Positions 32,280 to 42,687 of a DNA stretch of 64,000 bases are shown here, piece after piece. This DNA is from Rhodothermus profundi. Its GTDB lineage: Bacteria > Bacteroidota > Rhodothermia > Rhodothermales > Rhodothermaceae. Location of the stretch: NCBI RefSeq assembly GCF_900142415.1, contig NZ_FRAU01000001.1:186001-250000 (forward strand). The letters are read 5' to 3'. The first letter of the stretch is position 1, and each line of letters begins with the position of its first letter. The notes beneath the pieces are model-generated. The model saw nothing but the letters and a program-made list of their open reading frames with translations, searched no databases and was not told the DNA's origin. A program made the translations under genes and the position numbers.

Positions 32280-34745
32280 TTAGTTATTGAAGCCCTGTCC
32301 CAGCGAGAACTGGAAGTACCAGCGCCGTGATCCGTCGTGTCCCTGCGTCGGGATGGGCTGAAATTCGTCAAAGTTGTACCCGTAGACCAGCTCAACCATT
32401 CCCAGGATAGGCAGGAAGAGTCGCACGCCCAAACCGGCCGAGCGGAAAAGCTGCGCAGGATTATAGGTAGCAAAGCGATCCCATGTATTGGCCGCATCCA
32501 TGAACAAATACGGGGCCGCCTGAAGCTGCGGACTTTGCACCGCCAGCCAGCGCAATTCCGAAGTGTATTTGTTCAGAATGCGTCCTCCAATCGGCTCATT
32601 ATTGAGGCGCGGCCCCAGCACCCCCAGCGGATAGCCGCGCATGTAGACAATATCCTTGCCATAGTAGCCAAAGGCCCCCTGCGTATCAAAGGGCGAGCCG
32701 CCTACAATAAACCGCTGAAAAACTACCGGATCACCGGTGATCGATCCAATAAAGCCAAACTCTGTCCCAAAGCCCAGCGACACCTTCTTAAAGAGCGGCA
32801 CGTTCCAGCTTGTCTTCAGCCGCCATTTGTGGTACTGCACGAAGTCGCCAAACGGCAGCGCCACATCTACCGATAGCCGTACGAGCGAACCGACGGTTGG
32901 AAACAGCGGATTGTCCAGTGAATTGCGCGTCAGTCCGGCACGCAGCGTGATCTCTTTGCTAACGCCGCGCGGCAACGTAGCGGTAAAGTTATTGTTTTCA
33001 AAATACTGAAAACCTAACCCCAGCGACCCGGTGAAGTAATCATCGGGCCATTTCAGCCGCCGCTCATAAAAGACGCGACTGGTAAAGGTGGTCAAATCGC
33101 CTACGTTGTTGAAAAAGGGATAATCGCTAAAGCGTGTGTAGTCGAGTGCAAACCCGACTGGGTTCGGACGCCCCCTGAACCAGGGCTCCGTAAACGAAAT
33201 CCCGTAGCTCTGATAGAACGTGCCGTTGGTTTGTACGCTCAGAGAAAGCTGTTGTCCATCGCCGGCCGGCAGCGGTCGCCAGGCTTTACCGTTAAACAGA
33301 TTCTGCGCCGAAAAATTATTGAGCGTAAAGCGCAACATAAGAATCAGACCTAACTGTCCCCACGTGCCCGAAAGCTCAAGCTGGTCGCTGCCTACCTCTT
33401 CTACCTTATAGGTCAGGTCAACGGTCTTTTTTTCCGGATTGATCTGGACCTCAGGGCCGGCAGCCAGGGCCTCCTGGTTGAAATAATTGAGCTGGGCCAG
33501 GCGTCGAATCGATTCCTGAATGGCATCCCGGCTGAAGGTCTGTCCCGGAATCGTGTACAGCTCCCGACGAATGACGTGCTCCTTTGTCTTGGTGTTACCC
33601 ACAATGTTGATGGTGCCAAACTCAAACACATCGCCTTCATATACATCAAAATGCAGATCCAGCGAGTCGCGCCCCACTACCCGAATCGTAGGCTCCGCTC
33701 GAAAGAGCATGTAGCCCCGGTTCATGTACAGGCTGGAGACGTCGGTGCTATGCCGGTTTCCGTACAGATTTTCTTCCAGCTTCTTTCGGTTGAACGGATC
33801 CCCTTTCTTGAAGCCCAGGGCCTCGGTCAACGTCTCGTCCGAAAACACCGTATTTCCTTCCCATTCAATATGGCGAATGTAGTAGCGAGGCCCTTCGTGG
33901 ACGGTAATTTTAACAATCAGCTCCGGACTCTCCGTATTGTCAGCCAGGTAAACAGTGTCGTCTACGATGCGCGCATCGTAGAAACCTTTTTCGTTGTAAT
34001 AGTCAATAATAGCTTGCAGATCTTCCTGGAATTTATCCGGATCAAAACGGGCTTTACGCCAGAAGCGCCACCAGCTTTTCTGCTTGGTGTGCTTCATCTT
34101 GCCCCGCAACTTGCCATCGGAGATCTGCTTGTTTCCCTCGAAAATAATCTTACCAATCTTGACCTTTTCTCCACGATCCACCGCAAAGTGCAGCACAACT
34201 TCGCCGGCCTCATTCTCTTCGCGGTGGGTCGTAACTTTTGCCAGCAGGTAGCCTTTTTCTTTCAGATAGTCGCGAATGATCTGCTCGGACCGTTCAATAT
34301 CGGTCGGGCGAACCCGCGCGCCCCGAAACAGCGGGAGCCGCTTGCGCAGTTCCTTCCGGTCACCTTTCTTTAGGCCCGAAAACGTATAGCTTGCCAGCCG
34401 GGGCTCCTCCTTGACGCGAATGGTCAAATACACGGCATTTCCCTCACGGCGTTGCTCTACAATCTGCACCTGGGAAAAAAGTCCCAGCCGGTAGATGCCT
34501 CGGATGGCCTCAGCCAGCGCCGGATCGCCCGGCAGCGTCAGCTCCTGGCCAATGCGCAATCCACTGGCCTGCCGCACAATGTCTTCGGTGCTTTCTCGGC
34601 TTACCCCTTCAATCTCCAACCCCTGCAGTACCACACGGCTAACGCCATTGGGCGTAAATGTCTGCGCCTGCGCTACGCCCAGCGCCAGCAGCAATCCACT
34701 GCACCACCCCACCATTATCCGTTTTATGAGCGGCATGCCCGGCAT
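32280..34745 (-). CDS. bamA: outer membrane protein assembly factor BamA
   Basis: The start at 34745, preceded by GGAG, gives 821 residues with a signal peptide (MVGWCSGLLLALGVAQAQ). Five POTRA domains follow, seen as repeated GL/GN-x-K blocks such as FEGNKQISDGKL, WEGNTVFSDETL and VGNTKTKEHVIRREL. The Omp85 barrel has VGGSPFD and the MRGYPLG motif of loop 6, and ends with an aromatic-rich FQFSLGQGFNN. It inserts beta-barrel proteins into the outer membrane. An upstream open stretch to 34928 overlaps the uppS gene and is not used. Confidence 0.96.
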   Translation of the reverse strand: MPGMPLIKRIMVGWCSGLLLALGVAQAQTFTPNGVSRVVLQGLEIEGVSRESTEDIVRQASGLRIGQELTLPGDPALAEAIRGIYRLGLFSQVQIVEQRREGNAVYLTIRVKEEPRLASYTFSGLKKGDRKELRKRLPLFRGARVRPTDIERSEQIIRDYLKEKGYLLAKVTTHREENEAGEVVLHFAVDRGEKVKIGKIIFEGNKQISDGKLRGKMKHTKQKSWWRFWRKARFDPDKFQEDLQAIIDYYNEKGFYDARIVDDTVYLADNTESPELIVKITVHEGPRYYIRHIEWEGNTVFSDETLTEALGFKKGDPFNRKKLEENLYGNRHSTDVSSLYMNRGYMLFRAEPTIRVVGRDSLDLHFDVYEGDVFEFGTINIVGNTKTKEHVIRRELYTIPGQTFSRDAIQESIRRLAQLNYFNQEALAAGPEVQINPEKKTVDLTYKVEEVGSDQLELSGTWGQLGLILMLRFTLNNFSAQNLFNGKAWRPLPAGDGQQLSLSVQTNGTFYQSYGISFTEPWFRGRPNPVGFALDYTRFSDYPFFNNVGDLTTFTSRVFYERRLKWPDDYFTGSLGLGFQYFENNNFTATLPRGVSKEITLRAGLTRNSLDNPLFPTVGSLVRLSVDVALPFGDFVQYHKWRLKTSWNVPLFKKVSLGFGTEFGFIGSITGDPVVFQRFIVGGSPFDTQGAFGYYGKDIVYMRGYPLGVLGPRLNNEPIGGRILNKYTSELRWLAVQSPQLQAAPYLFMDAANTWDRFATYNPAQLFRSAGLGVRLFLPILGMVELVYGYNFDEFQPIPTQGHDGSRRWYFQFSLGQGFNN

Positions 34746-34785
34746 AGCAGCTCCTGCGTAGTGCGTTCGGTTCTTTCTTAACGTT

Positions 34786-35589
<804 letters not shown>

Positions 35590-35640
35590 GTTGGTGGTAC
35601 TGCGCACGTCTTTCCGGTTCAGGTCCCTCAGTTAAACCCG

Positions 35641-37050
35641 TTACAGCCGCAATAGATCATTCAGAATGACAAACGCCATAAAGGCTATCAGGAGCATCAT
35701 GCCTACCTGCTGCAGAGCCAGGCGCACGCGCACCGACGGCTCGCGCCGCGTTACGGCCTCATAGAGCAAAAAGAGCAAATGCCCTCCGTCCAGCGCTGGC
35801 ACCGGCAGAATATTCACAATAGCCAGCGTGATCGATAGAATGGCCACAATATTCCAGAAAGCACGGGCGCCCGCCTCCGCCGCCTCCTTCGTGACCTTGG
35901 CGATCATGATGGGCCCTCCTACATTTTCCCGGAAGCTCTCCTGGCCCGTCACCATGCGGCGGAGGCTGGTCAGGATCACGCGCGTGTGCGTCCACGTCTC
36001 CTTTGCACCGGCCAGCAGCGCCGACCCGATTCCATAGCGCACCTGCTGCACTCCGAAGTATTCCATCAGGAGCCGCGGCGTAGGCGCCGCAATGCCCAGG
36101 TAGTAACGCTTGGTCTCCGGGTCGTAGTACGGCGTGATGGTAGCCTCATATACCACCCCATCGGGACGGCGCGCTACTTCAACCGCTCCTTCAGGCACCG
36201 CAGCACTGGTGTCCGCGCGCAGCCAACGCACCCGCATCGGTTGGCCGCTCCGCTGCTGCACCACCGCGACCAGCTCATTCCAGAAGCTAATCGTTACCGA
36301 ATCGATGGCCAGGATCCGGTCACCTGTTCGCAGGCCAGCTTTCGCTGCAGGCGATCCCTCCAACACCCCGCCTACCAGAGGCGGATCTACCGAAATGCCC
36401 AGCACCCCACCCCGACGGCTGAGCTGTGTCATCAGGTCGGGCGGACCGGTAAACGTCAGCGTATCGCCGTTGCGCACAACGGTGACCGTAAACGGATCAG
36501 CCAACAAGGCCTCCAGATTACGCAGGTCGCCATAGCGTTCAAGCGGCCGCCCGTTTACCGCCACAATATGATCTCCGGTGCGCAGCCCCATTTCATACGC
36601 CAGCGAGCCCTCTGCTACGTACACAGCTTCCACATTCTCAGCAGGAATGTAGAGCTCGCCATAGGCCAGCTTCAGCCCGGCAAAAATGACAACGGCCAGG
36701 AGCACGTTAAAAAGTACACCGCCCGAAATGACCAGCATGCGTTGCCAGATGGGCTTCGCGCGAAATTCCCAGGGCTGGGGAGGCCGATGCACAAACTCGG
36801 CGTCCAGGTTTTCATCAATCAGACCGGCAATCTTTACATACCCACCTAGCGGCGTAGCCCCAATCACGTACTCTGTTTCGCCGCGACGCCAACGAAAAAT
36901 TTTTGGAGGAAAACCTATAGAGAACTTCTCTACCCGCATGCCGAAAAGCCGGGCAAACAGGAAGTGGCCCATCTCGTGCGTAAACACGAGAATCATGATG
37001 GCCAGGACCACCCAGAACACGTAGGTCAGCAAACTCAGCACGCTTTCCAT
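35641..37050 (-). CDS. rseP: RIP zinc metalloprotease RseP (site-2 protease)
   Basis: The 469-residue membrane protein has the zinc motif LVFTHEMGHFLFARLFG (HExxH, first helix). KFSIGFPPKIFRWRRGETEY follows, then two PDZ-like domains (GLRTGDHIVAVNGRPLE, GLRTGDRILAIDSVTIS). The second metal ligand motif VPALDGGHLLFLLYE is near residue 420. It cleaves membrane proteins within the bilayer, such as anti-sigma factors and signal peptides. The substrate here is unknown. Confidence 0.95.
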   Translation of the reverse strand: MESVLSLLTYVFWVVLAIMILVFTHEMGHFLFARLFGMRVEKFSIGFPPKIFRWRRGETEYVIGATPLGGYVKIAGLIDENLDAEFVHRPPQPWEFRAKPIWQRMLVISGGVLFNVLLAVVIFAGLKLAYGELYIPAENVEAVYVAEGSLAYEMGLRTGDHIVAVNGRPLERYGDLRNLEALLADPFTVTVVRNGDTLTFTGPPDLMTQLSRRGGVLGISVDPPLVGGVLEGSPAAKAGLRTGDRILAIDSVTISFWNELVAVVQQRSGQPMRVRWLRADTSAAVPEGAVEVARRPDGVVYEATITPYYDPETKRYYLGIAAPTPRLLMEYFGVQQVRYGIGSALLAGAKETWTHTRVILTSLRRMVTGQESFRENVGGPIMIAKVTKEAAEAGARAFWNIVAILSITLAIVNILPVPALDGGHLLFLLYEAVTRREPSVRVRLALQQVGMMLLIAFMAFVILNDLLRL

Positions 37051-37093
37051 GCTTGAATGGCAGCAAAAGCTTCAAACGGTGGATCGCTCGCCT

Positions 37094-38302
37094 TCAATGG
37101 GCGGCTACACCTGCGAGTTCCAGCACATATTGCCGCGCCCGCCGGTCGGCTTCCTGCAGATGCTCATAGGAAGGCACCGCATCCGGCTCGCTCAGGTGCT
37201 CCAGCGCTGCCTCAACCAGACGCGCTATGTCAGTAAAGCGAATCTGTTCCTGCAAAAAGAGCTGGACGGCCTGCTCGTTCGCTGCATTAAGGACAGCCGG
37301 GGCTGTTCCTCCACGCCGCAGCGCCTCGTAGGCCAGCGGCAGGCAGGGAAAGCGTGCCGGATCAGGCGTTTCAAAATCCAACCGTCCCAGCCGCGCCCAA
37401 TCGATGCGTTCATGAGGGGCCTCCCAGCGTTCCGGATAACTAAGCGCGTACTGGATGGGCAGCCGCATGTCGGGGACGCCAAGCTGTGCTTTAGTCGACC
37501 CATCCACAAAGGTTACCATGGAGTGAATGATCGACTGCGGGTGCACCAGTACCTGAATGCGCGCGGCAGGCAGCTCGAAGAGCCAGTGGGCCTCGATCAC
37601 TTCCAGGCCCTTGTTCATCATGGTAGCGGAATCAACCGTTACCTTGGCGCCCATCGACCAGTTTGGATGGCAGAGCGCTTCATCCGGTGTAATACGATCA
37701 AAGGTCTCCAGCGGACGCGTGCGAAACGGCCCGCCCGAAGCTGTTAAGATCAGGGTTTCCACAGACGCAGGGGTCTCGCCGACCAGGCACTGGAAAATCG
37801 CCGAATGCTCGCTATCTACCGGAATCAACGTCCCACCATACCGACGCAGCGTCTGCCGCACCAGGGCACCACCCGCTACCAGCGTCTCTTTGTTGGCCAG
37901 CGCTACCTGCTTCCCGGCTTCCAGGGCAGCCAGTACCGGACGCAATCCGGCAAAGCCCACGAGCGCTGCCATCACCACATCCACATCCGGCCGCTGGACG
38001 CAGGCGCACAACCCCTGCTCTCCCTGCAACACTTCTATGCTTGTGCCTCGAAGCGCCTCACGGAGTTGCCGGTATCCTTCCGGATCATCAATCACCACAC
38101 AGGCAGGACGAAATTCCAGGGCTTGCTGAAGTAAACGGGCTGCATTGCGCCGGGCCGTCAAGACCTGCACTGTGAGCCGATCCGGAAAAAGCCGTACGAT
38201 GTCAAGCGTCTGCGTGCCAATCGAACCCGTAGCCCCCAGCACGGCCAGCCTACGGGGCGCAGCAACCGATGAAGCCGATGTTGTATCTGCCGTTTCCTGC
38301 AT
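37094..38302 (-). CDS. dxr: 1-deoxy-D-xylulose-5-phosphate reductoisomerase
   Basis: The second enzyme of the MEP isoprenoid route. The 402-residue product from the ATG at 38302 has the NADPH loop LGATGSIGTQTLDIV, ANKETLVAGG, VDSEHSAIFQCL, TASGGPFRT and KVTVDSATMMNKGLEVIEA. The metal ligands (Asp in VDSEH, Glu residues) are present. It begins the operon dxr-rseP-uppS-bamA-ompH-ompH, which joins isoprenoid carrier synthesis with envelope assembly. It is divergent from a TPR protein gene, with 80 bases between the starts. Confidence 0.96.
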   Translation of the reverse strand: MQETADTTSASSVAAPRRLAVLGATGSIGTQTLDIVRLFPDRLTVQVLTARRNAARLLQQALEFRPACVVIDDPEGYRQLREALRGTSIEVLQGEQGLCACVQRPDVDVVMAALVGFAGLRPVLAALEAGKQVALANKETLVAGGALVRQTLRRYGGTLIPVDSEHSAIFQCLVGETPASVETLILTASGGPFRTRPLETFDRITPDEALCHPNWSMGAKVTVDSATMMNKGLEVIEAHWLFELPAARIQVLVHPQSIIHSMVTFVDGSTKAQLGVPDMRLPIQYALSYPERWEAPHERIDWARLGRLDFETPDPARFPCLPLAYEALRRGGTAPAVLNAANEQAVQLFLQEQIRFTDIARLVEAALEHLSEPDAVPSYEHLQEADRRARQYVLELAGVAAH

Positions 38303-38382
38303 AGGTTGCCTGGTCGGTGGAAACGAATCGGAGCGCTCTCTGTACGACGAAGGGTTCCCTTTTGCTTCCAACGTTCCTGCGT

Positions 38383-40218
38383 ATGCCTCGAAGCTTTGCA
38401 CGCATAATGGGCAGGATTTGCTTCCCGGTGGTTCTGTCTCTTGTCCTGGCCTATGCTGCCCAGGCGCAGGCTCCCGATAGCCTGCTCATGGTGCGCTATC
38501 GCGCTGCCGAGCAATTGCTTCGTAGCGGACAGTACCAGCAGGCCCTTCCACTGCTGGAATCGCTGTACCGGGAACGCCCCGACGTGTACATTTTCTATGA
38601 TCGGCTCAAACAGACGTACGAAAATCTCAAACGCTACGATGATGCGATCCGGCTTATTGAAGCACGCCTGGACGACCAGGCTCCCAATCCTTCTTTGCTC
38701 GCCGAAAAAGGCCGGTTGCTTTACCTGAAAGGAAATGAAACAGCCGCCAGAGCTGCCTGGGAAGCAGCTATCCAGGCAGCTCCCCGGAAAAGTGGCACCT
38801 ATCGCGTGGTCTACCAGACCCTGCTTGCGTTGCGCCGGTTTGATGAAGCAATCCGCGTGCTGGAACGCGCCCAACAAGCCCTGTCCAATCCTTCCCTCTT
38901 CCTACTGGACCTGGCCTACCTGTACAGCCTGAACGGCCGTTATCAGGAAGCTATGGAAGCCTACCGGCGCTTTCTGGAGCAGGATGCCCGTCGCCTTGGT
39001 CTGGTGCAGACGCGCCTGGAGCCTTTTCTGGAAGAGCCGGCAGCCCGTGAGGCAGGAATTAACGTCTTCAAGCGAGCGGTCCGCCGCACTCCCTTAAATC
39101 CTGCCTTCCGTCAGATGCTGGCCTGGCTCTACCTGCGCAATGACAATTACAACGAGGCGCTGAAGGTCTACCGGGCACTGGATCGACTCCAGCAGGCCCA
39201 GGGCCAGTTACTCCTGCAGTTCGCGCTGCAGGCGCGGGATGCCGGCGCCCTGGAGGTAGCCCGGGCTGCACTGGAAGAGATTCTGCGGCAAGCTGGCAGC
39301 CCCATCCTCCCAGAAGCCCACTATGAACTGGGGCGGCTCTACGAACAACAGGCGCGTGCTGGCGATACTACGGCGGCCCAGCATGCCCGCATGATGTACC
39401 AGCGCTTTCTGACCACTTTTCCCGGTCATCCCCTCTTTCCAGACGTCCTGCATCGTCTGGCCCGCCTGGAGCTGGACGTGCTGCATCATTCCCACCATGC
39501 CGACTCCTTATTGGCCGTAGTGATTCGGCGGTTTGGCGGACACGAGGTGGCCTGGCAGGCCCGCTTCGACCAGGGACGACTGGCTTTGCAAAACGGCAAC
39601 CTGAGCGCTGCACGCCTGGCCTTCCTCCGGCTGCTTGAAACGCGCCGAACGGGCCCGCTGGCCGAAGCGGCCCGTTACCAGCTCGCTCTGCTTGACTTCT
39701 ACGAGGGTGCCTTCGAGGCAGCACTAGCCCAACTGGATATTCTCGTTGAAGATGCTGCCTCTGACATTGCAAATGATGCCCTCTCGCTCCGGCTGCTCAT
39801 TCAGGAGAACCGAGGTCCCGACTCGCTCCACACACCGCTGCGACGGTACGCCTATGCCCGGTTGTTGCTGGCTCAGGGCCAGCTCGCTGCTGCGCTCGAC
39901 TCCCTCAACGCATTGCAACAGAACGTAGGCCTGCATCCCATTGCCGACGACGTAACGTTGCTGCGGGCTCACCTGCTGCGCCAACTGGGACGCCCTGCAG
40001 AAGCTCTGGCACTCCTGCTCGAATTTCCTCTGCGCTACCCGCAGAGTCCACTACGAGACCAGAGTTTGTACGAGGCAGCGCGCATTCAGGAAGAAGACTT
40101 GCACAATCCAGCGGCTGCGCTTAAAACGTACACGCGCCTGCTTACCGAATTCCCTGGTTCGCCGTTGATCCCAGAAGTGCGCCTGCGCATTCGTACCCTC
40201 CGAGAACAAGACGCCTGA
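38383..40218 (+). CDS. secreted tetratricopeptide-repeat protein
   Basis: From the ATG at 38383 the 611-residue protein has a signal peptide (ICFPVVLSLVLAYAAQAQ). About a dozen TPR or TPR-like helix pairs follow, such as LLRSGQYQQALPLLESLY, LYSLNGRYQEAMEAYRRF and RLYEQQARAGDTTAAQHA. TPR proteins are scaffolds, so a periplasmic or outer-membrane assembly role is likely but not specified. It is followed after six bases by the next gene, so the two are cotranscribed. An ATG at 38407 is an alternative start. Confidence 0.88.
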   Translation: MPRSFARIMGRICFPVVLSLVLAYAAQAQAPDSLLMVRYRAAEQLLRSGQYQQALPLLESLYRERPDVYIFYDRLKQTYENLKRYDDAIRLIEARLDDQAPNPSLLAEKGRLLYLKGNETAARAAWEAAIQAAPRKSGTYRVVYQTLLALRRFDEAIRVLERAQQALSNPSLFLLDLAYLYSLNGRYQEAMEAYRRFLEQDARRLGLVQTRLEPFLEEPAAREAGINVFKRAVRRTPLNPAFRQMLAWLYLRNDNYNEALKVYRALDRLQQAQGQLLLQFALQARDAGALEVARAALEEILRQAGSPILPEAHYELGRLYEQQARAGDTTAAQHARMMYQRFLTTFPGHPLFPDVLHRLARLELDVLHHSHHADSLLAVVIRRFGGHEVAWQARFDQGRLALQNGNLSAARLAFLRLLETRRTGPLAEAARYQLALLDFYEGAFEAALAQLDILVEDAASDIANDALSLRLLIQENRGPDSLHTPLRRYAYARLLLAQGQLAAALDSLNALQQNVGLHPIADDVTLLRAHLLRQLGRPAEALALLLEFPLRYPQSPLRDQSLYEAARIQEEDLHNPAAALKTYTRLLTEFPGSPLIPEVRLRIRTLREQDA

Positions 40219-40224
40219 ACGGCC

Positions 40225-41484
40225 ATGCGACGCGGGTACCTGTTACTGATATGGCTGCTGGCGGCTGCTCCGGCAGCATCCCAGCAGATCCTTATTCCAA
40301 TGGACGCTTACCAGACCGACCACCTGAAAGCCTACGGCATAGCTTACTGGGCCCTCAACCAGGGCATTGACGTGGACTGGCTGCTCAACTACCGCGGCGG
40401 TGCTTTTCTGCTGCAGGACTTTCCCGGCCTGCAGGCCGAACTGCGCATTCGCGGGGTCGCTTTTGAATCCATTGACCCGGCCACCGCCGCTCGCATTTTA
40501 GCGGAAGTAGAAGCTGAAGACCGCAACACCGCGGTCGTTCGCCTCGAAAAAGCACCCCGCATTGCCGTCTACGCTCCTCCCTACACCCAGCCCTGGGACG
40601 ATGCCGTTATGCTGGCCCTTACGTATGCGGAAGTGCCCTACCAGCAGATCTACGACGATGACGTGCTAAACGGGGCCCTGGCGGACTACGACTGGCTACA
40701 CCTGCATCACGAAGACTTTACTGGCCAATTCGGCAAGTTTATCCAGTACCGAAACCGCCCCTGGTACATTGAACAGCAACGCCAGGACGAAGCCACTGCT
40801 CGCAAGCATGGCTTTCGCAAAGTCAGTCAGCTCAAACTGGCCGTAGCCCAGGCCATTCGAGAATATGTGCGCCGGGGGGGCTTTCTGTTTGCCATGTGCT
40901 CGGGCACGGATACCTTCGACATTGCGCTGGCAGCGCACAACACCGACATCGTACCGGCCGAATATGACGGCGATCCGGTCGATCCCGATGCGCTTCAGAA
41001 ACTCGACTATAGCCAGACGCTGGCCTTTACGAACTTCACCCCCGTTTTTAATCCATACGAATACGAGCATTCCGACATCGACGTAGGCCCTCCCCCACCC
41101 CAACTGCGCGATCCAGCCCTCGACTACTTCACGCTGCATGAGTTCAGCGCCAAATGGGACCCGGTCCCCACCATGCTCACGCAGAATCATGTGGCCACTA
41201 TCAAGGGATTCATCGGACAAACAACCGCCTTTCGCAAATCCCTGATCAAACCCGAAGTCGTTATTCTGGCCGAAGCACCAGGTCGAGACGAGGTTAAATA
41301 TCTTTATGGCCCGTTCGGACGGGGTTTCTTCACGTTCTACGCAGGCCACGATCCGGAAGACTACCAGCACTTTGTGGGCGACCCTCCTACCGACCTGAGC
41401 CTGCACAAAAACTCTCCTGGCTACCGACTTATCCTGAACAACATTCTATTTCCGGCCGCTCGTAAGCAAAAACGAAAGACCTGA
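40225..41484 (+). CDS. secreted protein with class I glutamine amidotransferase-like fold
   Basis: The 419-residue protein has a signal peptide (RRGYLLLIWLLAAAPAASQQ). It includes a GATase-like strand-turn region VRRGGFLFAMCSGTDTFDIAL, where the Cys is at the nucleophile-elbow position, and RIAVYAPPYTQPWDDAV. Similar Bacteroidota proteins carry the database name asparagine synthetase B. The ATP pyrophosphatase domain of real AsnB is absent and the protein is exported, so that name should not be trusted. It may be an extracytoplasmic hydrolase or binding protein. It is in an operon with the TPR protein. Confidence 0.8.
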   Translation: MRRGYLLLIWLLAAAPAASQQILIPMDAYQTDHLKAYGIAYWALNQGIDVDWLLNYRGGAFLLQDFPGLQAELRIRGVAFESIDPATAARILAEVEAEDRNTAVVRLEKAPRIAVYAPPYTQPWDDAVMLALTYAEVPYQQIYDDDVLNGALADYDWLHLHHEDFTGQFGKFIQYRNRPWYIEQQRQDEATARKHGFRKVSQLKLAVAQAIREYVRRGGFLFAMCSGTDTFDIALAAHNTDIVPAEYDGDPVDPDALQKLDYSQTLAFTNFTPVFNPYEYEHSDIDVGPPPPQLRDPALDYFTLHEFSAKWDPVPTMLTQNHVATIKGFIGQTTAFRKSLIKPEVVILAEAPGRDEVKYLYGPFGRGFFTFYAGHDPEDYQHFVGDPPTDLSLHKNSPGYRLILNNILFPAARKQKRKT

Positions 41485-41577
41485 TTTTTCCACGCCTTTC
41501 AAACATGCCCTCTTGTGCAGCCCATGCGAGATTGCAGAATTTTGCGCGACGCCACCTTAAACGCAGCGCACGTAACC

Positions 41578-42129
41578 ATGGAAGCGCGACCTGTACGCCA
41601 CTCTCGATGCGTCATGACCGAAATGGTCATTCCCAATGACCTGAATGGCCTGGGCAACCTGCTGGGCGGACGCCTCCTCCACTGGATGGACCTGTGCGCG
41701 GCCATCTCAGCCCAGCGCCATACCAACCGCGTGTGCGTAACGGCGGCCGTCGACTTTGTCGAGTTTCGTTCCCCTATCCGCCAGGGAGAGATCGTCGTTC
41801 TTGAAAGCCAAGTCAACCGTGCCTTTCGCACCTCGATGGAAGTCGAGGTCAACGTCTGGGCTGAAAATCCGCTCACGCAGACGCGGCGTTTCTGCAATCG
41901 TGCGTTTTATACGTTTGTGGCCGTCGACGAGACGGGACGCCCGGTCCCTATTCCTCCGGTCCAGCCAGAAACCCCGGAGGAACAGGAACGATACGAGCAG
42001 GCAGCTCGTCGACGGGAGCTCCGACTTTTGCTGTCCGGCCGTTTACCCTCTGAAAAGGCTCGGCAATTGCAGGCCTCGCTCACTGAGCTGGCTGCTTCGG
42101 CCTCTTCCTCCGATGAACCTAACCCCTGA
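41578..42129 (+). CDS. acyl-CoA thioesterase, hotdog fold
   Basis: The 183-residue product from the ATG at 41578 shows the YciA/BACH-type hotdog core: NDLNGLGNLLGGRLLHWMDL (catalytic Asp/Asn region), CVTAAVDFVEFRSPIRQGE and CNRAFYTFVAVDE. The C-terminal 60 residues are charged and helical. It hydrolyses acyl-CoA; chain length cannot be told. A GTG at 41515 or ATG at 41524 would add about 20 residues without conserved features. It lies in a + strand run with envelope genes. Confidence 0.9.
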   Translation: MEARPVRHSRCVMTEMVIPNDLNGLGNLLGGRLLHWMDLCAAISAQRHTNRVCVTAAVDFVEFRSPIRQGEIVVLESQVNRAFRTSMEVEVNVWAENPLTQTRRFCNRAFYTFVAVDETGRPVPIPPVQPETPEEQERYEQAARRRELRLLLSGRLPSEKARQLQASLTELAASASSSDEPNP

Positions 42130-42138
42130 GGGCTTCCT

Positions 42139-42618
42139 ATGCGACGCGTGCTCACTGCACTGCTGCTAACCAGCCTGCTCCCCCTTATCGCCCAGGCTCA
42201 GTCCTACTCCCACACGCCCCCGGGACATACTGGCCTGGGCGGCATGATCGGCAATCCCAGCGGTCTATCGCTAAAGGTCTACGGGACCGATCCGGCTTCG
42301 TTTACGGCATACGACTTTCTGCTGGCTTACGATCTGGACCGCTTCTTCTTTTTTAGCCTGCACGGCCTTTACGAACGGCCCCTGCCCGACTCTCCGCTGA
42401 ATTACTTTCTGGGTCCCGGTGCGCTGCTGGGCGTGCGTGAAGGCTCGTCGCACGCAAATGAAATGGTGCTGGGACTCAGCGCGAACCTGGGCATCAACTT
42501 TTTCACCGAACGATTTGAGGTATTTCTGCAGGTGACTCCCCGTTTGCATTTGATTCCTGAAACGGAAGGCGACATCGGGGGCGGCATTGGCCTGCGTTAC
42601 TATTTTGGCAGTCAGTAG
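42139..42618 (+). CDS. small outer-membrane beta-barrel protein
   Basis: The 159-residue protein has a signal peptide (VLTALLLTSLLPLIAQAQ). The chain then alternates strand-like segments (LSLKVYG, YDFLLAYDL, EMVLGLSANLGINFF, FEVFLQVTPRLHL) and ends in GGGIGLRYYFGSQ, close to the usual aromatic end of small barrels. About eight strands can be counted, like OmpX or OmpW-type proteins. Function unknown. Confidence 0.8.
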   Translation: MRRVLTALLLTSLLPLIAQAQSYSHTPPGHTGLGGMIGNPSGLSLKVYGTDPASFTAYDFLLAYDLDRFFFFSLHGLYERPLPDSPLNYFLGPGALLGVREGSSHANEMVLGLSANLGINFFTERFEVFLQVTPRLHLIPETEGDIGGGIGLRYYFGSQ

Positions 42619-42687
42619 CCAACCCGCAGAACGAAATCCCCCGCTTGCGTGTATCTTTAGGCCACACGCCGACGCACTCCCACCGTC

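Noticed and set aside
33576-34373. 265-codon plus-strand frame inside bamA
   Set aside because: It is the shadow of bamA, which has all Omp85 features.
40225-41484. Asparagine synthetase B
   Set aside because: The ATP pyrophosphatase domain is absent and the protein carries a signal peptide.
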